A stretch of 64,000 nucleotides of DNA from Ulva prolifera. Its lineage: Eukaryota; Chlorophyta; Ulvophyceae; Ulvales; Ulvaceae. Shown here piece by piece: positions 33,962 to 45,879 of this stretch (the first letter of the stretch is position 1; every line of letters starts with the position of its first letter). Made by a program: the position numbers and the translations under genes. The stretch covers positions 2,984,001-3,048,000 of the forward strand of contig CM041200.1 in NCBI GenBank assembly GCA_023078555.1, read 5' to 3'. The notes under the pieces were generated by a model. The model was not told where the DNA came from. It worked only from the letters and a program-made list of their open reading frames with translations, and searched no databases.

Positions 33962-35904
33962 ATGGAGTCCGGATCCGAATTAGGGGGAGAGATCCAGGCT
34001 GCCCCCTCTGCCGCTGTTGGGGTTGATTTGCCTGATGAGGTACGAGCCATTCCAGCTGCTCTACCCCGCATTGAAATCAATCCTCTTGTACGCAGACGCC
34101 TTGTTCCATTGGCTGCGGATGTAGCTGCTGTGCATGAGCCCGCGGGCTCTGATCTTGCTAGTAGTGAAACAGTTGTAGCTGTCATTCAGTCTCCAGGCTG
34201 CAATCAGGACACATCAGCCGCGGCTGACTGTGGATTGTCCGGTGCAGGCCTGAAGCATCAGCATGTGGAGTCTGGTGAGCAGCAGAGTGCTCAGCGTCGT
34301 GGGTCGCGCAGAGCAGCTGCCGCCAGGAAGCAGAAGCCTTCTGACCCTGACCTGCCTTCTATGAAGGAAGGACTTGCGGGTCCGGACAGGGATGCTTGGC
34401 TGTGTGCCATGCAGGAGGAGGTGGAAGCACTGGGTGAGCACAGGACATTTATGTTGTGCTATCTGCCTGCGGGTAAGAAAGCTATCTCGGGCAAGTGGGT
34501 GTTCAAGATCAAGCGCGGACCTGCGGGTGAGATTCAGCGTTACAAGGCACGATATGTAGCTCGTGGTTTTTCTCAGGTAGAGGGAGTTGATATCTTTGAG
34601 ACTTGGTCCCCTGTCAGTAGTTATGCGACACTGCGTGTGTTGCTGTCTCTTGCTGCTCAGGAGGGTCTGGAGATTAGGCATATAGATGTACAATGTGCTT
34701 TTCTGAACGGTGACCTGGAGGAAGAGTTTTCGTTGAACAGCCCCCGTACTTCACAGACGGGACAGCATGTGCATGGAAATTTCATAAGACTCTGTATGGC
34801 CTGAAGCAAGCCGCTCGCGAGTGGCATAAAGCTTTAGTAAAGGTCTTGGATGAACTGGGATTTGTGTGCGCACAAAGTGATCCTGGACTGTATGTCAGAA
34901 AAACTGGTCGATGCTTTATTTATCTGTGGGTAGATGACTTATTAATTTTCAGTTGCTCTGCGGGGCTGCAGGAAATTATCAGTGTCATCCTCACGAAATT
35001 TGAAGGTAGAGACGTAGGTGACCTGTTTTGGGCACTTGGCACTGAGATCACGCGTGATCGAAATTTCCTTAAGGCCAAAACAATCACAATGACACAACGT
35101 ACCAAAATCCAGAACCTGCTGGACAAGTACAGCATGTCTGACTGTCGTAAATCTCCCACTCCATTAGTGCCGCGGCAACAGCTAAGGAGTGTGAAAGAGC
35201 ATCCTGACCTGGAGAAAGCCAGTGCTGCTGAGCATTCCAGGTTCATGAGTGCTGTAGGGAGCATCCAGTATATCGCAGGAGTGACACGACCTGACCTGAG
35301 CTATGTGGCACATGCCCTGGCCCGGCACATGTGTAGTAGTCTGAAGGAACATTGGTCTGCCGTGCAACATGTTCTGAGATACCTGCAGTCCACGAAGAAT
35401 TTAGGAATAAAATTTATAGGCTCTGAGGGACATGGGTGTTTGCTAGAGGCTTTCTCAGATGCAGATTTTGCGAATTCTGCAGATCTGAAAAGTGTGTCTG
35501 GTATGATTGTTCGGGTGTATGGGAACTGTGTTATCTGGCGTTCGAAGAAACAGAGTATAGTGGCTGGGGATACAACAGAGGCTGAGCTCATTGCGATGAG
35601 TGCAACAGCCAACGAGCTCATGTGGATGAAGCAGTTGCTTCTCGATGTGAAGCTTGTCCCACATAAGCCGACTCTGTGGGGTGATAATAAGAGTGCCAAT
35701 ATTTTGGCTGTGAATGCTGTGTCCACTGACAGATCCAAGCACATTCGTGTGCGGCACTTGCGAGTGCAGGAATATGTCCAGATGGATGAACTTAAGGTAG
35801 AATGGGTTGGCACTGTCGATCAATTGGCAGATGTGTTTCCCAAGGTGTTGCCCGGTCCTGCTTTACAAGAAGTTCGTAATAAACTCCAGCTAGTGGAAAC
35901 GTAG
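33962..35904 (+). pseudogene. Copia reverse transcriptase and RNase H
   Basis: RT starts with EALGEHRTFMLCYLPAGKKA, then SGKWVFKIKR, YKARYVARGFSQVEGVD and HIDVQCAFLNGDLEEE. A one-base frameshift near 34725 breaks the frame, which resumes with KTLYGLKQAAREWHKAL, LYLWVDDLLIF-type sequence (WVDD where YVDD is usual) and KTPTPL-like text. RNase H includes EAFSDADFANSADLKS, RSKKQSIVAGDTTEAELIA and GDNKSANILA, ending at TAG 35902-35904. Domain order and motifs are those of Ty1/copia. Confidence 0.92.
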
Positions 35905-35907
35905 CAG

Positions 35908-35921
35908 GGTTTATGGGGGAG
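35908..35921 (+). promoter_or_regulatory. Polypurine tract of the copia element
   Basis: A TTTATGGGGGAG-like purine run sits immediately upstream of the 3' LTR, where plus-strand DNA synthesis is primed in LTR elements. Confidence 0.7.
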
Positions 35922-36273
35922 TGTCACAATGCATGCGCCTGTCGGCAGCAGTGTGGCGACAGGTGCACCCATGCACGATCGGTCTGCGGATCAGGTGCAG
36001 GGGTAAGCCGCCAGTAGGATTGTCCCGGAGTAGTGAGGGAGATCCTGCGAGGATCTCCCGCCGTAATCTTGACCATTCAGTGTGCATATATGACTGTGCA
36101 CACAGAGAGCTGTAACCATTATTCTCACTGTTTCACGGTACTAGCAGTATCCAATCTCTCCCTAGCATTCCTTGGTTCTACCTCTGTGCGCAGCATGTAT
36201 GGAATGCTGGTTACCTTACTTGACCTGTGCATGACTGCGCGTCTGAACTGCACGAAGGATAGCCTTTCTGACA
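35922..36273 (+). repeat. Copia 3' LTR
   Basis: TGTCACAATGCATGCG...CTTTCTGACA. Same length class as the 5' LTR, with scattered substitutions. Confidence 0.95.
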
Positions 36274-36895
36274 TGCGCGGCGTGGAGACCCGCACCGACC
36301 AGAATTTTGCAGATGTGGTACGAGCGTATCATGGTCGAGTCCTTGAACTCCCGCGCGTCAAGTGGTGACCGCGACCCGGAATCAGCATGGCAGCACGCGC
36401 GTGCTGCAACGGAAGCATTGTTTCACCCCAATTTGCCCAAAGCGCTGAAACACAAAGCCCGCAAGAAGGCTGCCAACTTGCGATTGCACCGTACCATGAC
36501 CGCATGCCAGCGTGAGCCAGACACTCGTACTTTGGCATCAGCACTACCATTGGCAGGGCATCAAGCTGGATGTGGCAGCTTATGTTGAACAATGCCATGC
36601 TTGCCAAGTCAAGCGGTTGGAATTGCAGCACGTGGCAGATGTGCAGCCTCCCCGCATGAGCAAGCCATTCTGCAATATGCACATTGGCCTAGATGGCCGT
36701 GAGGTGAAAGCAGTGCTACTGCGTGGCAAGGCTGGGTGCACCAAAGCCACCGTCTCCACGGCACAGACCGGCCAAGGATATGTGTGCCTCATGGTGGATT
36801 ATTTCACCAAGGCAGCGGAATTTGCACTGCTGCGAGACAAGAGTGCCGAGAGGGTTTCTCATGCCGTGCATGACTTCTGGTTCATGCGTTGCGGC

Positions 36896-37598
36896 TGTCA
36901 GAAATGCTACCCTTAGTGCAGGTCAGACGCGCAGTCATGCACAGGTCAAGTCATGCAGCCAGCATTCCATACCTGCTGCGCACAGAGGTAGAACCAAGGA
37001 ATGCTAGGGAGAGAGGGATATGTCAGAAATGCTCTCATCTGCAGGTCAGACGCGCAGTCTTAGGTCAAGTCAGGCAGCCAGCATTCCATACCTGCTGCGC
37101 ACAGAGGTAGAACCGAGGAATGCGGGGAAGAATCAGGATACAGCTAGTACCGTGAAACAGTGATAAGAATGGTTACAGATCTTAGTGTGCACATGCTTAT
37201 ATGCACACTGAACACTCAAGGTTACGGCGGGAAACCCTCGCGGGATCTCTCTCACTACATCGAGACAATCTCGGCTGGCGGCTTACCCCTGCACTGGATT
37301 CGCGGATCGTCCGGGCATGGGTGCACCTGTCACCACACTGCTGCCCGCAGGCTCATGCATTGTGACAGGATACTGCTAGTACCGTAAAACGGTAAGAAGC
37401 ATGGTTACAGCTCTTAGTGTGCACAGCCATATATGCACACTAAACAGTCAAGATTACGGCGGGAGACCCTCGCAGGATCTCCCTCGCTACACCGGGACAA
37501 TCCCGCTGGCGGCTGACGCCTACACTGGATCCGCGGATCATCCATGCATGGGTTCACCTGTCACCACACTGCTGCCCGCAGGCTCATGCATTGTGACA
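36896..37598 (-). mobile_element. Outer solo copia LTR, inserted in the gypsy integrase
   Basis: A reverse-oriented LTR of the 28866-36273 family, in two parts (36896-37020 and 37373-37598) because a second LTR sits inside it. It begins TGTCAG and ends TTGTGACA. The flanking direct repeats GCGGC at 36891-36895 and 37599-37603 are its 5-bp target-site duplication. No internal element remains, as after LTR-LTR recombination. Confidence 0.93.
37021..37367 (-). mobile_element. Inner solo copia LTR, inserted in the outer solo LTR
   Basis: A full-length (about 347 bases) reverse-oriented LTR from TGTCAGAAATGC to GCATTGTGACA, flanked by GGATA at 37016-37020 and 37368-37372. The surrounding LTR sequence continues exactly across it. 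Confidence 0.93.
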
Positions 37599-38389
37599 GC
37601 GGCATCCCGGAATGGGTAACCATGGACAACGGGACAGACTTTTCCGGTGCCTTCCGGCACCAGCTGGCACGTCTTGGCATTGACCACGTTCAGACCTCTA
37701 CGTACCATACCCAGTCCAATGGTGCCGTCGAGCGACTCGTGCGCACAATGAAGACCATTTTGGCGGCTAAAGTGGCCGGTGCCATTCATGATTGGCCCGC
37801 GTTGTTTCCGCAGACACGCATGGTTTACATGCAACGCTGGCATACAGTGACCGGTTATGCGCCGAATGAGATGGCACACCGCCGCGGGTGGCCGCGCGCA
37901 ATGCTGACCCCCGCATGGCAGCCGTCAAGATTTCTGCCACACCCGAGGACGATTATGTGCATGAGCGCGAAGCCCGCGCACAGCGCATTTCTGCGCGCGT
38001 ATACGATCGCATCCTCGGTTCGCGGCAACGTAATGCTGACATGCAAGGCCACCTTCAAGCCATTCGCAAGCTTAGGAGGGGGAGGAAAATGCAAGCTGGA
38101 GACCTCCTTTATGTCCTAGAACGCGGACTGGGTAAGGAAAGTGCGGTCACAGGCCCATTTGTCGTCGAAATCATTTCTGAAAATCAGGCTCTCCTGCGTA
38201 CAACGCGCCACTTTCCGATACACTTTGAACGCCCGATGCACGACTATGACGGATGTGTTCTAGAAGCTCTTGCATGCCGCAGGCATGTCGAAGTGGCCAC
38301 CGCTAGATCACGCGGCAGCGCAGCGCTATCTAGCTCACGAATTAGCGCTCGTCGGCCCCATCCGGGCCTTTGTAAGGTCATGCCATGAA

Positions 38390-39290
38390 TATCGTGGCCT
38401 AACTACGTAACTCAGCCATGCTCGTTACTAGTACCACTCCAGCCAATGCAGCCACGCGCACATGCACTCACACAGCTGTCGGGGTTCGTTACAATGGGCA
38501 AGGTGCCTTAGCCACACGAAAGTGATCGCCAGTCATGCCCGACGGCACCGTCGTCGCCGTCGACCCACGTACACAAGCAAAAGACATGTATCTTTCGTTC
38601 AGAGCTGTCGCCTGCACCAAAGCTCACGCCAATGCCAAGTCATTGAACCATGTTCAATAGACCTGCAACTGAAGCTGAGCATTGCGTAGCCATCGCGGCT
38701 GCAGCTCATTGCACCGCTATCGCATTCAACTGCAACTTGCAATTCCATTGTGCTTTGACCGCCGCTCAGGTCTCTGTGCATGCTTGGCGTGGCACCGCCG
38801 CGCCTGTTGCACCTTGAACAACATTTTCGACCCCAAGGATTCCAAATCATGCACTGGATCGGCCTGAACTCAACTACAGGCTGATATCGTTGCGTATCGC
38901 GGACGTCGCTGGTCTCGGGTCCCCTGAAAAATCTCAAGTCGGGGCTGCCCATTTCAGCATCTTCAATTTGGTTGGCTCGTGGCGGATTCCGTCCGCGCCG
39001 GCCGCAGTGGCTGCACCCAAATGCACAGATTACGCAATTCTGTTCATGCCTTGAATCGCGGCGTGGCAGGCGCACACCTCGGTCAAGCGTCGCCGCTTAA
39101 CGAGATGTCACCCTTCAACCTTACCCATTGTTTCATGCACCGACTGACAGCGTGCATCTTCCTGCGCATGCATGCATGCGCTACTGTGCATTCAGCCGTG
39201 CGGATTGCACGCTCGTCTCAGCACTGTTTCGTTCGGCTACAGCGCTCATAAGCCTTCTCATCGTTACTATGGTCGGTCGATTGGGGCTAG
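38390..39290. repeat. Dispersed repeat, long copy (possible gypsy LTR)
   Basis: It starts right after the gypsy integrase stop and matches 27925-28145 at both ends, but with about 640 extra bases in the middle (about 38485-39140). It could be a gypsy 3' LTR with an insertion or, conversely, the full-length form. Confidence 0.6.
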
Positions 39291-40183
39291 GAACAATTTA
39301 AACACTATTCAATACTGTTCAATACATCGAGATGAAGGGCAGCGAAGTTGTGATGGAATAAACGGAAGTTGAAGGGCAGGGAGTGCTCCGAGTTGTGAGC
39401 ATGCAAGGCGAAGCAAAGGCTTCGGTGCGGAGCAGAGGGAGTGTTAGATGGTGCATATGAAACATTCAAGATAACAAGATTCAAGTCGATGAGCACCGAG
39501 TCAAGATCAAGCAGGCCTGGCGTTCTCATAGGTACTTTAAGGCTTTGTGTTAGCACGTCAGACTGCGACCACTCTCATGATGTCAAAAAGTTCTGCTTAC
39601 TTTCCTGTACTTGAGATCAGACGCACATTATTGTCTAAGACACGCACATGCCTTGCTACCTTGGAACCATCCGTTTCAATGGCTTTGAAGATCATGATAA
39701 CATGGGAGTGCAAGGTGCATATCCCCTTTCGTCACTCCGGATGTGCCAATGATGTAGCAAATTCTGGGCCTGTCCCTACACCGACATGCAGCATGATTCG
39801 TGTACCGGTATAAATTTTCAATTCGGGATTCTATTGCCTATAAACGAACTGCATTGCCGTTCTTGAGAGCCACAGGGACGGGCCACTGTCACTGAACAGC
39901 TACGGACTAGACACATAAGATTTCCAATTATTGTCCTCTTTAGCTCTGCATGCTTCCTGCATCGCATCAATCGTACGCTCTGTCTGCCACCGTTGACTGT
40001 GCGGTGATACCTAAAAAGAACGGAAACCAAGTAGAGATGACATCATGAACAGTCATGTTAGCAGCGGTATCTCCTTGTTGCTCAGCCTTGACTTTGCTCT
40101 TGACGGTCCTCTTGCAAGTGCAGCTTCTTCAACAAGCACTGAGCTGCACCATCGACAGGAAAGCAGCATCAGATTTGAGCAAA
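39291..40183. other. Intergenic stretch
   Basis: No recognised gene or repeat. It presumably includes the 3' UTR of the RNase H2A gene on the minus strand. Confidence 0.45.
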
Positions 40184-41483
40184 CTACTGCCAATCTGACA
40201 TCGCAGCTTGTCTGATGTAACGCGATTGGAAATACGAGTGACGCTTCTGATCTCCAACATCACTCAGCACAAGCTGGTCACGTTGGATGTCTACATCAGA
40301 TGCGAACTCGACATCGTAGCACTGGCTGTGAAGAATCCGATCTGCAGTTTGCCATGAAAATCTGCACGTGATTAGACTGCCATCAACATCATGCATGCTT
40401 GAGCTGAGATGGCATAAGCTCGTCTGGAAGCAGCAGCTGAGAAAAAAATCAGCAACAGAGGGCAACACCTGACACAGTCAGGAAATCCGAACACTGGATC
40501 AACACTGTCTTGGAGCCACTGCTTGCAAGCAGGGTCAGCCGGATACCTGTAACACAATGTGCTGCTGGCAAGTGCATGCATGCAGACACCATGCCAAGCA
40601 TATCCAAGCATATCCGAAGAAGCGCGGCATGAAGGTGTGCATACCCACTACCCATAGAAGCGTTTGACAAGCACTGAGCGCAGTCCCGTGTGACCTTTGC
40701 CACAATGGAGGCGATACTCACGATAGGATATAGCGAGTCCGCCTTGGGGCAAATCTGCACGTCAGCAGACACTTTCTTTGTCACAGTGGCATGACCACAC
40801 CCAGGAGCAATGATTGTGCAGGAACGAACCATGAAGTCAATGCCGGGGAAATGGTTTGACAGCCGTTTGCTGTATTGTTGTGCATCTCCGACAGTGTCAA
40901 TGTAAGCCTACATGTATCGTTCAATGAGGCGGAACGAGCTCGTGCACACAGATGGGGTCACATCGAGTCAACTTATGTACTGAAATTGCTTGCCTAGTCA
41001 TGAGTACGAAGGCCAGGGCGTACCACCGTGACATTGATTCTTCTGCTCAAGCAACATTCGATCAGCTGCACAGTGGCCTGTGCGCCCAGCTTGTTTAGAG
41101 TTATGCGAGATGTAGCCAGCATTGAGCTTGAGATTTCTTGAGCAGAGATGGAACTGATTGCGTGTGCCAAATGTTCGTCAGATTTAACTTTCGCGAATAA
41201 TGCATCACGCTGGCTGGGAGTTAGAACCTTTGAATCATCATACAGGCTGTAGCAGCAATGGCGACATTGCAGTGCATGGATTGTCACAGCACATAATTGT
41301 TGCAAAGGAGGACATGAAGCAGCTAATCGGATCAGAGCAGGCAGGTTCCAGCTGCGAAAATGGAATCTGTTACAAACCTGCCACCCTCTGCTTTTCGGCG
41401 AACTTCATCACGGTGGTAGCTGATAGGGCATGCTGCTACAGCATAAACCATGGGTCCACAGACGCTGCCACGACCAGCTTCAT
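40184..41483 (-). CDS. RNASEH2A: Ribonuclease H2 subunit A (type 2 RNase H), first exon missing
   Basis: Catalytic subunit of RNase H2, which removes ribonucleotides and RNA primers from DNA in the nucleus. Minus-strand exons start at 41483 after a TCTGCAG acceptor: DEAGRG (catalytic Asp-Glu) [15 protein letters not shown]; about 41251-41010 with [19 protein letters not shown] and [17 protein letters not shown]; about 40910-40740 with [15 protein letters not shown] (third acidic residue), [17 protein letters not shown] (fourth) and [11 protein letters not shown]; about 40550-40475 with [20 protein letters not shown]; and the last exon to 40184 with [10 protein letters not shown]. The chain follows human RNASEH2A throughout. 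The short exon before the DEAGRG motif (usually ...GIDEAGRG) was not found. A segment between GIDFM and KADSLY is longer than in relatives and probably contains an unresolved intron. Confidence 0.92.
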
Positions 41484-43084
41484 CTGCAGAATTCATTGGA
41501 GAAGATGTTGCCATTGCCAAAGCGGCAGGTGCTCAAGCGCAATCAGAATGCCACGCCAACTGAGCTGTATGACACCATACCTATCCCTATTGCGCAAGGT
41601 TCGCTGAACCATGATTGATGTATCATATCTTCCATTAGCATCATTGTGAACTCAATCTCGGATCGCTTTGGTGATTGGGCTCCTTCCTATCTAGTTCGCA
41701 GGAATGCAGACGAAGAGGTCGAAGCAACAGAGACGTGAGACAGTGCAGCAGATGTACTCTGACTGCACGTCTTCACAAGGACCCGTCAATAGCGAATCAG
41801 GCTGCCAAAACAAGTTACGGTGTAAGAGTGACGCCTTGCCGAGAGCTACGTTCGCAGCTTGGCGAAACAACGAACAGCGCCAAACAAATGGTTCCTTCAG
41901 CCTTTCTGACTGCAACCATCGTGTATTTTTTCAATTCTGGCACGGTCTCATTTTCTCAGCTATGGGTTTCAGGCCTCGTGAGGCAGCCGCGTTTTCGAAT
42001 TCAAACCGGCTCCGAAATGGTCACACGGGCAGCCGCGGGGGCAAGCAGACGTCAATGAGTGGTCACCTCACCGTGATACGACAGTCTGATGTACTCTCAT
42101 AGGTATGATAGAGAAGGTGCTTTTCTTGTCGCAAAAGGAGCTCGCCCACTGCCAGGAACAGTTGCAGCCCACGCGTTAACGAATTCGGTTCGGCGTGCCC
42201 TGATTGTGCACACACCACGTATATCGGTAGATCTGTCGATCGGCTTCATGACCCGTACCATTTGTATACAACCCCACTGCTTATGGCGCATGTTTTTGTA
42301 CGCAGGTAGCCGGGTCGCAAATAGCTTCCACTTGCAATGTGCTGCGCCACCATAGTGCCGCCGGCGGGTGGTGGTACCGGTGTGCATCTGGGAGGCGCTG
42401 CAGCATCACCAGGTCAGGGGCGGGCCAATGCGCGCGTAAAATATGTTCCAACTTGAACGCGTGTGTCGTGGTGCGTAGCTAGGTTGTTGCAGACTAGGGT
42501 GCATGGGGTATTAATATTGTGCTACGATGACAAAGGCGAGTAGGCAGGTGGAACACAAAAACAGCGTGTAACAGAAACACAATTGCAGAAACCCCGCAAT
42601 CCCAAACCACAGCAAGCGTCGCAAGTAGAACAAGCAGCACCCCAGCACCATGGCCATCCGGGTGCACCACCATGCAAACCAGTCTGCGCCTCGCAGACGC
42701 GACATCCCGTGCACCCACGGCCATCCGCTAAAGCACCAGCACACCCACAATCCTGTACTCAGCCTGTGGCACAAGCACCCATGCACTCAAATTCACATGC
42801 GCAAACACGCGCAAACACCCCTGTAACCGTGTCCAAGACAGTCCAACACGACACCGGCCAGCCGGGCCGCCGGACCGTAGGGCGTCGCAGCCCCGTCTTA
42901 GAACACAGCTGCTGTGCAGCAAGCTCTAAGCCGCGTAGCCCTCCCTAGCATTCGCCCCACCCGCCAAAGTGTGCACAGCGTCAGGGCAGTGCCAGCCCTG
43001 GCCCAGCGATTCCAGGCTATACAACCACCTGCCACATTGTATGACACGGCTATGTAATCATGCATACGTATACGTAGTACGACA
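41484..43084. other. Region upstream of RNase H2A, no firm gene
   Basis: It should hold the first RNase H2A exon and promoter. At 42583-42948 a Pro/His/Gln-rich open frame occurs, and a second frame at about 42900-43052 reads Ala/Arg-rich to TAA. Either could be the debris of a retroelement ORF1 or gag; neither has a recognisable domain. It ends in TATGTAATCATGCATAC (43051-43067), also present at 19529-19545. Confidence 0.4.
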
Positions 43085-43159
43085 TACATACACGCATGGC
43101 TCGATGCCCGGCCTCTGTCCTTTGTAGCTACATACACGCATACACGCATACACGCACCC
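43085..43159 (+). repeat. Non-LTR 3' tail fragment plus ACACGCAT repeats
   Basis: GGCTCGATGCCCGGCCTCTG...TTTGTAGCTACATACA is a minimal copy of the family tail. Three ACACGCAT-like units follow, and copy B starts directly afterwards. Confidence 0.8.
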
Positions 43160-45301
43160 CACCAGCCCGCTGCTCTTCGCCCTGGCCCTCCAGGGCCCCC
43201 TCCAGGCAGTGCAGGCCCAGCACCAGCCACCCGAGAGGAAGGTCACGGCCGCCCTCATGGCGTATCATGACGACTGCGCCATCGCCGGGCAGCGCGTGGA
43301 CGCCGCCGCCGCATTCCGTGCGCTGGTCTCGGCAGCAGAGCCCCTCGGGCTGGAGCCCCAGCTGCGCAAGTGCACGGCCTACTCGCGCGACCCCCAGCAT
43401 GCGGGATCCGCCGCGCTCGGCATAACGCATGCCACGGAGGGCACCGTCATCACCGGCACGCCCATCGGCACCCCGACGTTCGAGTCGGCGCACGCGGAAA
43501 CGACGGCCGACAAGGTGTGCGCCACCATCGAGAAGATGATGAGTCTGCCCCTGAAAGCGCAAGACCAGTTCTTGCTACTCACGATGTCCTGCCAACGCCG
43601 TATGCTTCCTACGCCAGGGCGGTGCCGTGGGCGCACATTTCCGATCACACCCGCCGGACGGAGGCGTCTGTCCTGGCTGCGGTGAATGTAATCATGCGCG
43701 TCCCGCGGGACGACCCTCGTGCGGCCGCACAAGCCGTCCTTCCAGCGCGCCTCGGAAGCTTAGGCGTCATGTCCACGCCGCCGGAGGTCGCAGACGAAGC
43801 GTACCTCGCTGCAGCTGCGGTGAGCCACAAGGCATTCGCAGGAGGCCCCGAGTGCATGCACCCGTTCCGGGGGCCACACGAGAAACACTTGCAGGAAACC
43901 TGGCAGGCCCTCAACGTCGCTCAGCAGCTCCATCCGGAGCTGCCCGGGCCGGCGAGCGGCGACACCATCGCCAAGGTGTTACCTGCTATGCAGCAGCGTG
44001 TCACCAAGGTGGTTGCCCTGCGCCGCCGGGCGGCTCTGCTTGCCAGCCATGATGTCACCACGCTCGAGGGTGCATGCAACTTGGCACGGCTTCGCAGCTG
44101 TGCATGCCGTGCGGCCATCCTTTTGTTGAGCACCCTGCCGCTCTCCCAGGCGCTGCGCATGACTGGCATTGAGTTCATGCTGTGCATCAGGTATCTCCTG
44201 GGCATGTCCCCAGCCCCTCCCAATGCGGTCGGCTCGCGCTGCGAATGTGGCACATTGATACAGCCGCATGATCTCGACCACGCGATGAATTGCACACACA
44301 ATGCGGTGACCTGGACTTCGCGCCACAATATCGTTGAAAAACAATGGCGAGAGATCGGGTCCCACGCGTGTGTGGCATCCACGCGCATCCCGCGCACAGC
44401 GCCGTTCGTCCGCGCGCGGCTCGCGGCCGCTCCGAGGCAGATCCATGCTGGCCCGTTGGGCCCGCCCCCCCCCTGCTCCGCCCCGGCCCGCCTCCCAGAT
44501 CGCGGGCCCTTCGCGCGGGGCGACCTTGCCCGCGGAGCCGATACCTGCAGCCCCCCCGCCGCCGCCGGCCGCGCGCGCGGACGCGGCACCGGCACCTACG
44601 CCTGCTCCGGCCGCCGACGCCGATGCTGGACACAGCGCCCAGATGGGGCGCCACGCGCAGGATGCAGTGCAGGCTGCGGCCCCGGCGGCGGCAGCGGCGC
44701 CGGGTGGCCGGGATCCGGCGGGGCCTGGGGAGCAGGCCGCTGCCGCGCAGGCGACGGCGCTGGAGCAGGTGTTAAGGGCGGTGGCCCAGGAGAAACTGGG
44801 GGACATCATGTTCATGCCGCCGGGTGACGCTTTGTGAATAGGGGATGTGTCGGTTGTGAACCCCTGTGCTGGTACCTATTGTGGCTGAGCAGCCCGGGAG
44901 GATGGGGGTGCTGCGGAGACACGGGACGTGCAGAAACGCAATGCTTATCGTTTGTACGACCCTGATGCACACAGTTTGGTTACGTTATCGCATGAGACGC
45001 ATGGTCGCTTGGGACAGCCTGCCATGAATCACTTGAATCGGCTGGCGGAGGTTGCGTCTCGGTGTGGTAAGGTGAACCGTGCTTTGTTTGTGACGAATGC
45101 TCTGCGCCGGTTGTGTGTGGCGTTGTGCAAGGGGAATGCTCTTGTGCTCCGTGCGGGGCTTCAATCTTTGGCTGGCATCACCGGTAGGGCTGTGGTACGT
45201 GCTCGTGCCCGGCCTAGTGCCATGACTGCGTGATTGGATTTGCGTGTGAATTCCTAGCAATGGCTCGATGCCCGGCCTCTGTCCTTTGTTACTACATACA
45301 C
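43160..45301 (+). mobile_element. Non-LTR retrotransposon copy B (5' truncated, mutated)
   Basis: Nearly identical to 20489-22637 of copy A and in the same orientation. It starts inside the RT at SPLLFALALQGPLQ and ends with the family tail at CTACATACA. Differences by eye include a 6-base deletion near 43412, a one-base deletion near 43608 that shifts the RT frame, TGC to TGA at about 44835, and CGA to TGA at about 44886. It is clearly inactive. Confidence 0.92.
43163..45233 (+). pseudogene. RT/endonuclease remnant of copy B
   Basis: RT from about 43163, with the YHDD motif at 43268-43279, in one frame to about 43608, then in another frame to 44827. The Pro/Ala linker and the start of the endonuclease (to TGA 44835-44837) lie in a third frame, and the rest of the endonuclease is open from 44928 to 45233. 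The run of nine C at the RT-to-linker junction (about 44465-44473) is identical in length to copy A. Confidence 0.85.
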
Positions 45302-45879
45302 GCAGATCTGAACGCGCCCAGCGGACCAAGAGGGGCGGTATGTCACTCAAGATGGCCTGTGAGTGGCGAGAGATCATCGGACAGGACCGCGAGTTCGCCA
45401 AAACTGTCTTGCCCGTGTGGCATGCCATCAGCGGGGCAGCGGCGCGGACTTGATGAGCATCCGCACGGCAGAGCGCCGTGCAAATTTCTAGTCTGAAGAC
45501 TGTTCTAGGGAAGTTCGTTGGGGCCTATCGCCTGGCCCGAGGATGCACTTGTGACCAACGGAGCAATTGTGGGTGTTTGCAAATGGGGTCTGTGATGTCA
45601 TGCTGTGTAGACGTGCGATGCTAGCGGCGGCACCTTGAAATCTAGTTTTTCTCTTGTAGACACACAGCAGCCCAGACACCATGCCCTGAAATCCAGTCAA
45701 GCAGGACAGGGACGCCACCAGCAGGGCATCCTATGTAACAAATTGCGTCCGGAGAGGAGGAGGCAGCAACACCAAGGTCCAGCACCAAGGGGGAGATGTC
45801 ACGATGGCAATCTCCTCGGACATCTCCTACCTGTCCGCACTGCACCTGGTAGCCATCTCTGCTACTGATTGCGCCGCAG
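45302..45879. other. Short intergenic stretch
   Basis: No gene recognised; short mixed-frame ORFs only. Confidence 0.4.

Larger units (their letters stand above)
28866..36273 (+). mobile_element. Ty1/copia LTR retrotransposon, nearly complete but decayed
   Basis: LTRs of about 351 bases at 28866-29216 and 35922-36273, a primer-binding site, gag, zinc knuckle, protease, integrase, RT and RNase H in copia order (integrase before RT), and a polypurine tract. The LTRs differ at roughly 20 positions by eye, so the insertion is not recent. Several frameshifts and a non-coding interruption of gag make it non-autonomous. The five bases left (GCATG) and right (TGCGC) do not match, so no target duplication is visible. 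Confidence 0.95.
36274..38388 (+). pseudogene. Ty3/gypsy-type integrase, split by nested solo LTRs
   Basis: 36512-36895 encodes an H2C2 zinc-binding motif (HYHWQGIKLDVAAYVEQCHA) and the first half of the integrase core (VCLMVDYFTKAAEFALL). The frame is interrupted at 36896 and resumes at 37599 with the rest of the core (VTMDNGTDF; HTQSNGAVERL, giving Asp and Glu of the triad) and a C-terminal region (MQAGDLLYVLERG) to TGA at 38386-38388, after a frame change near 37890. The two halves meet in frame if the inserted LTRs and one target duplication are ignored. Gag, protease and RT of this element were not found in the window, apart perhaps from 28223-28865. Confidence 0.88.

Noticed and set aside
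42583-42948. Pro/His-rich ORF as a protein gene
   Set aside because: Low-complexity composition, no domain, no exon partner; kept only as possible retroelement debris.
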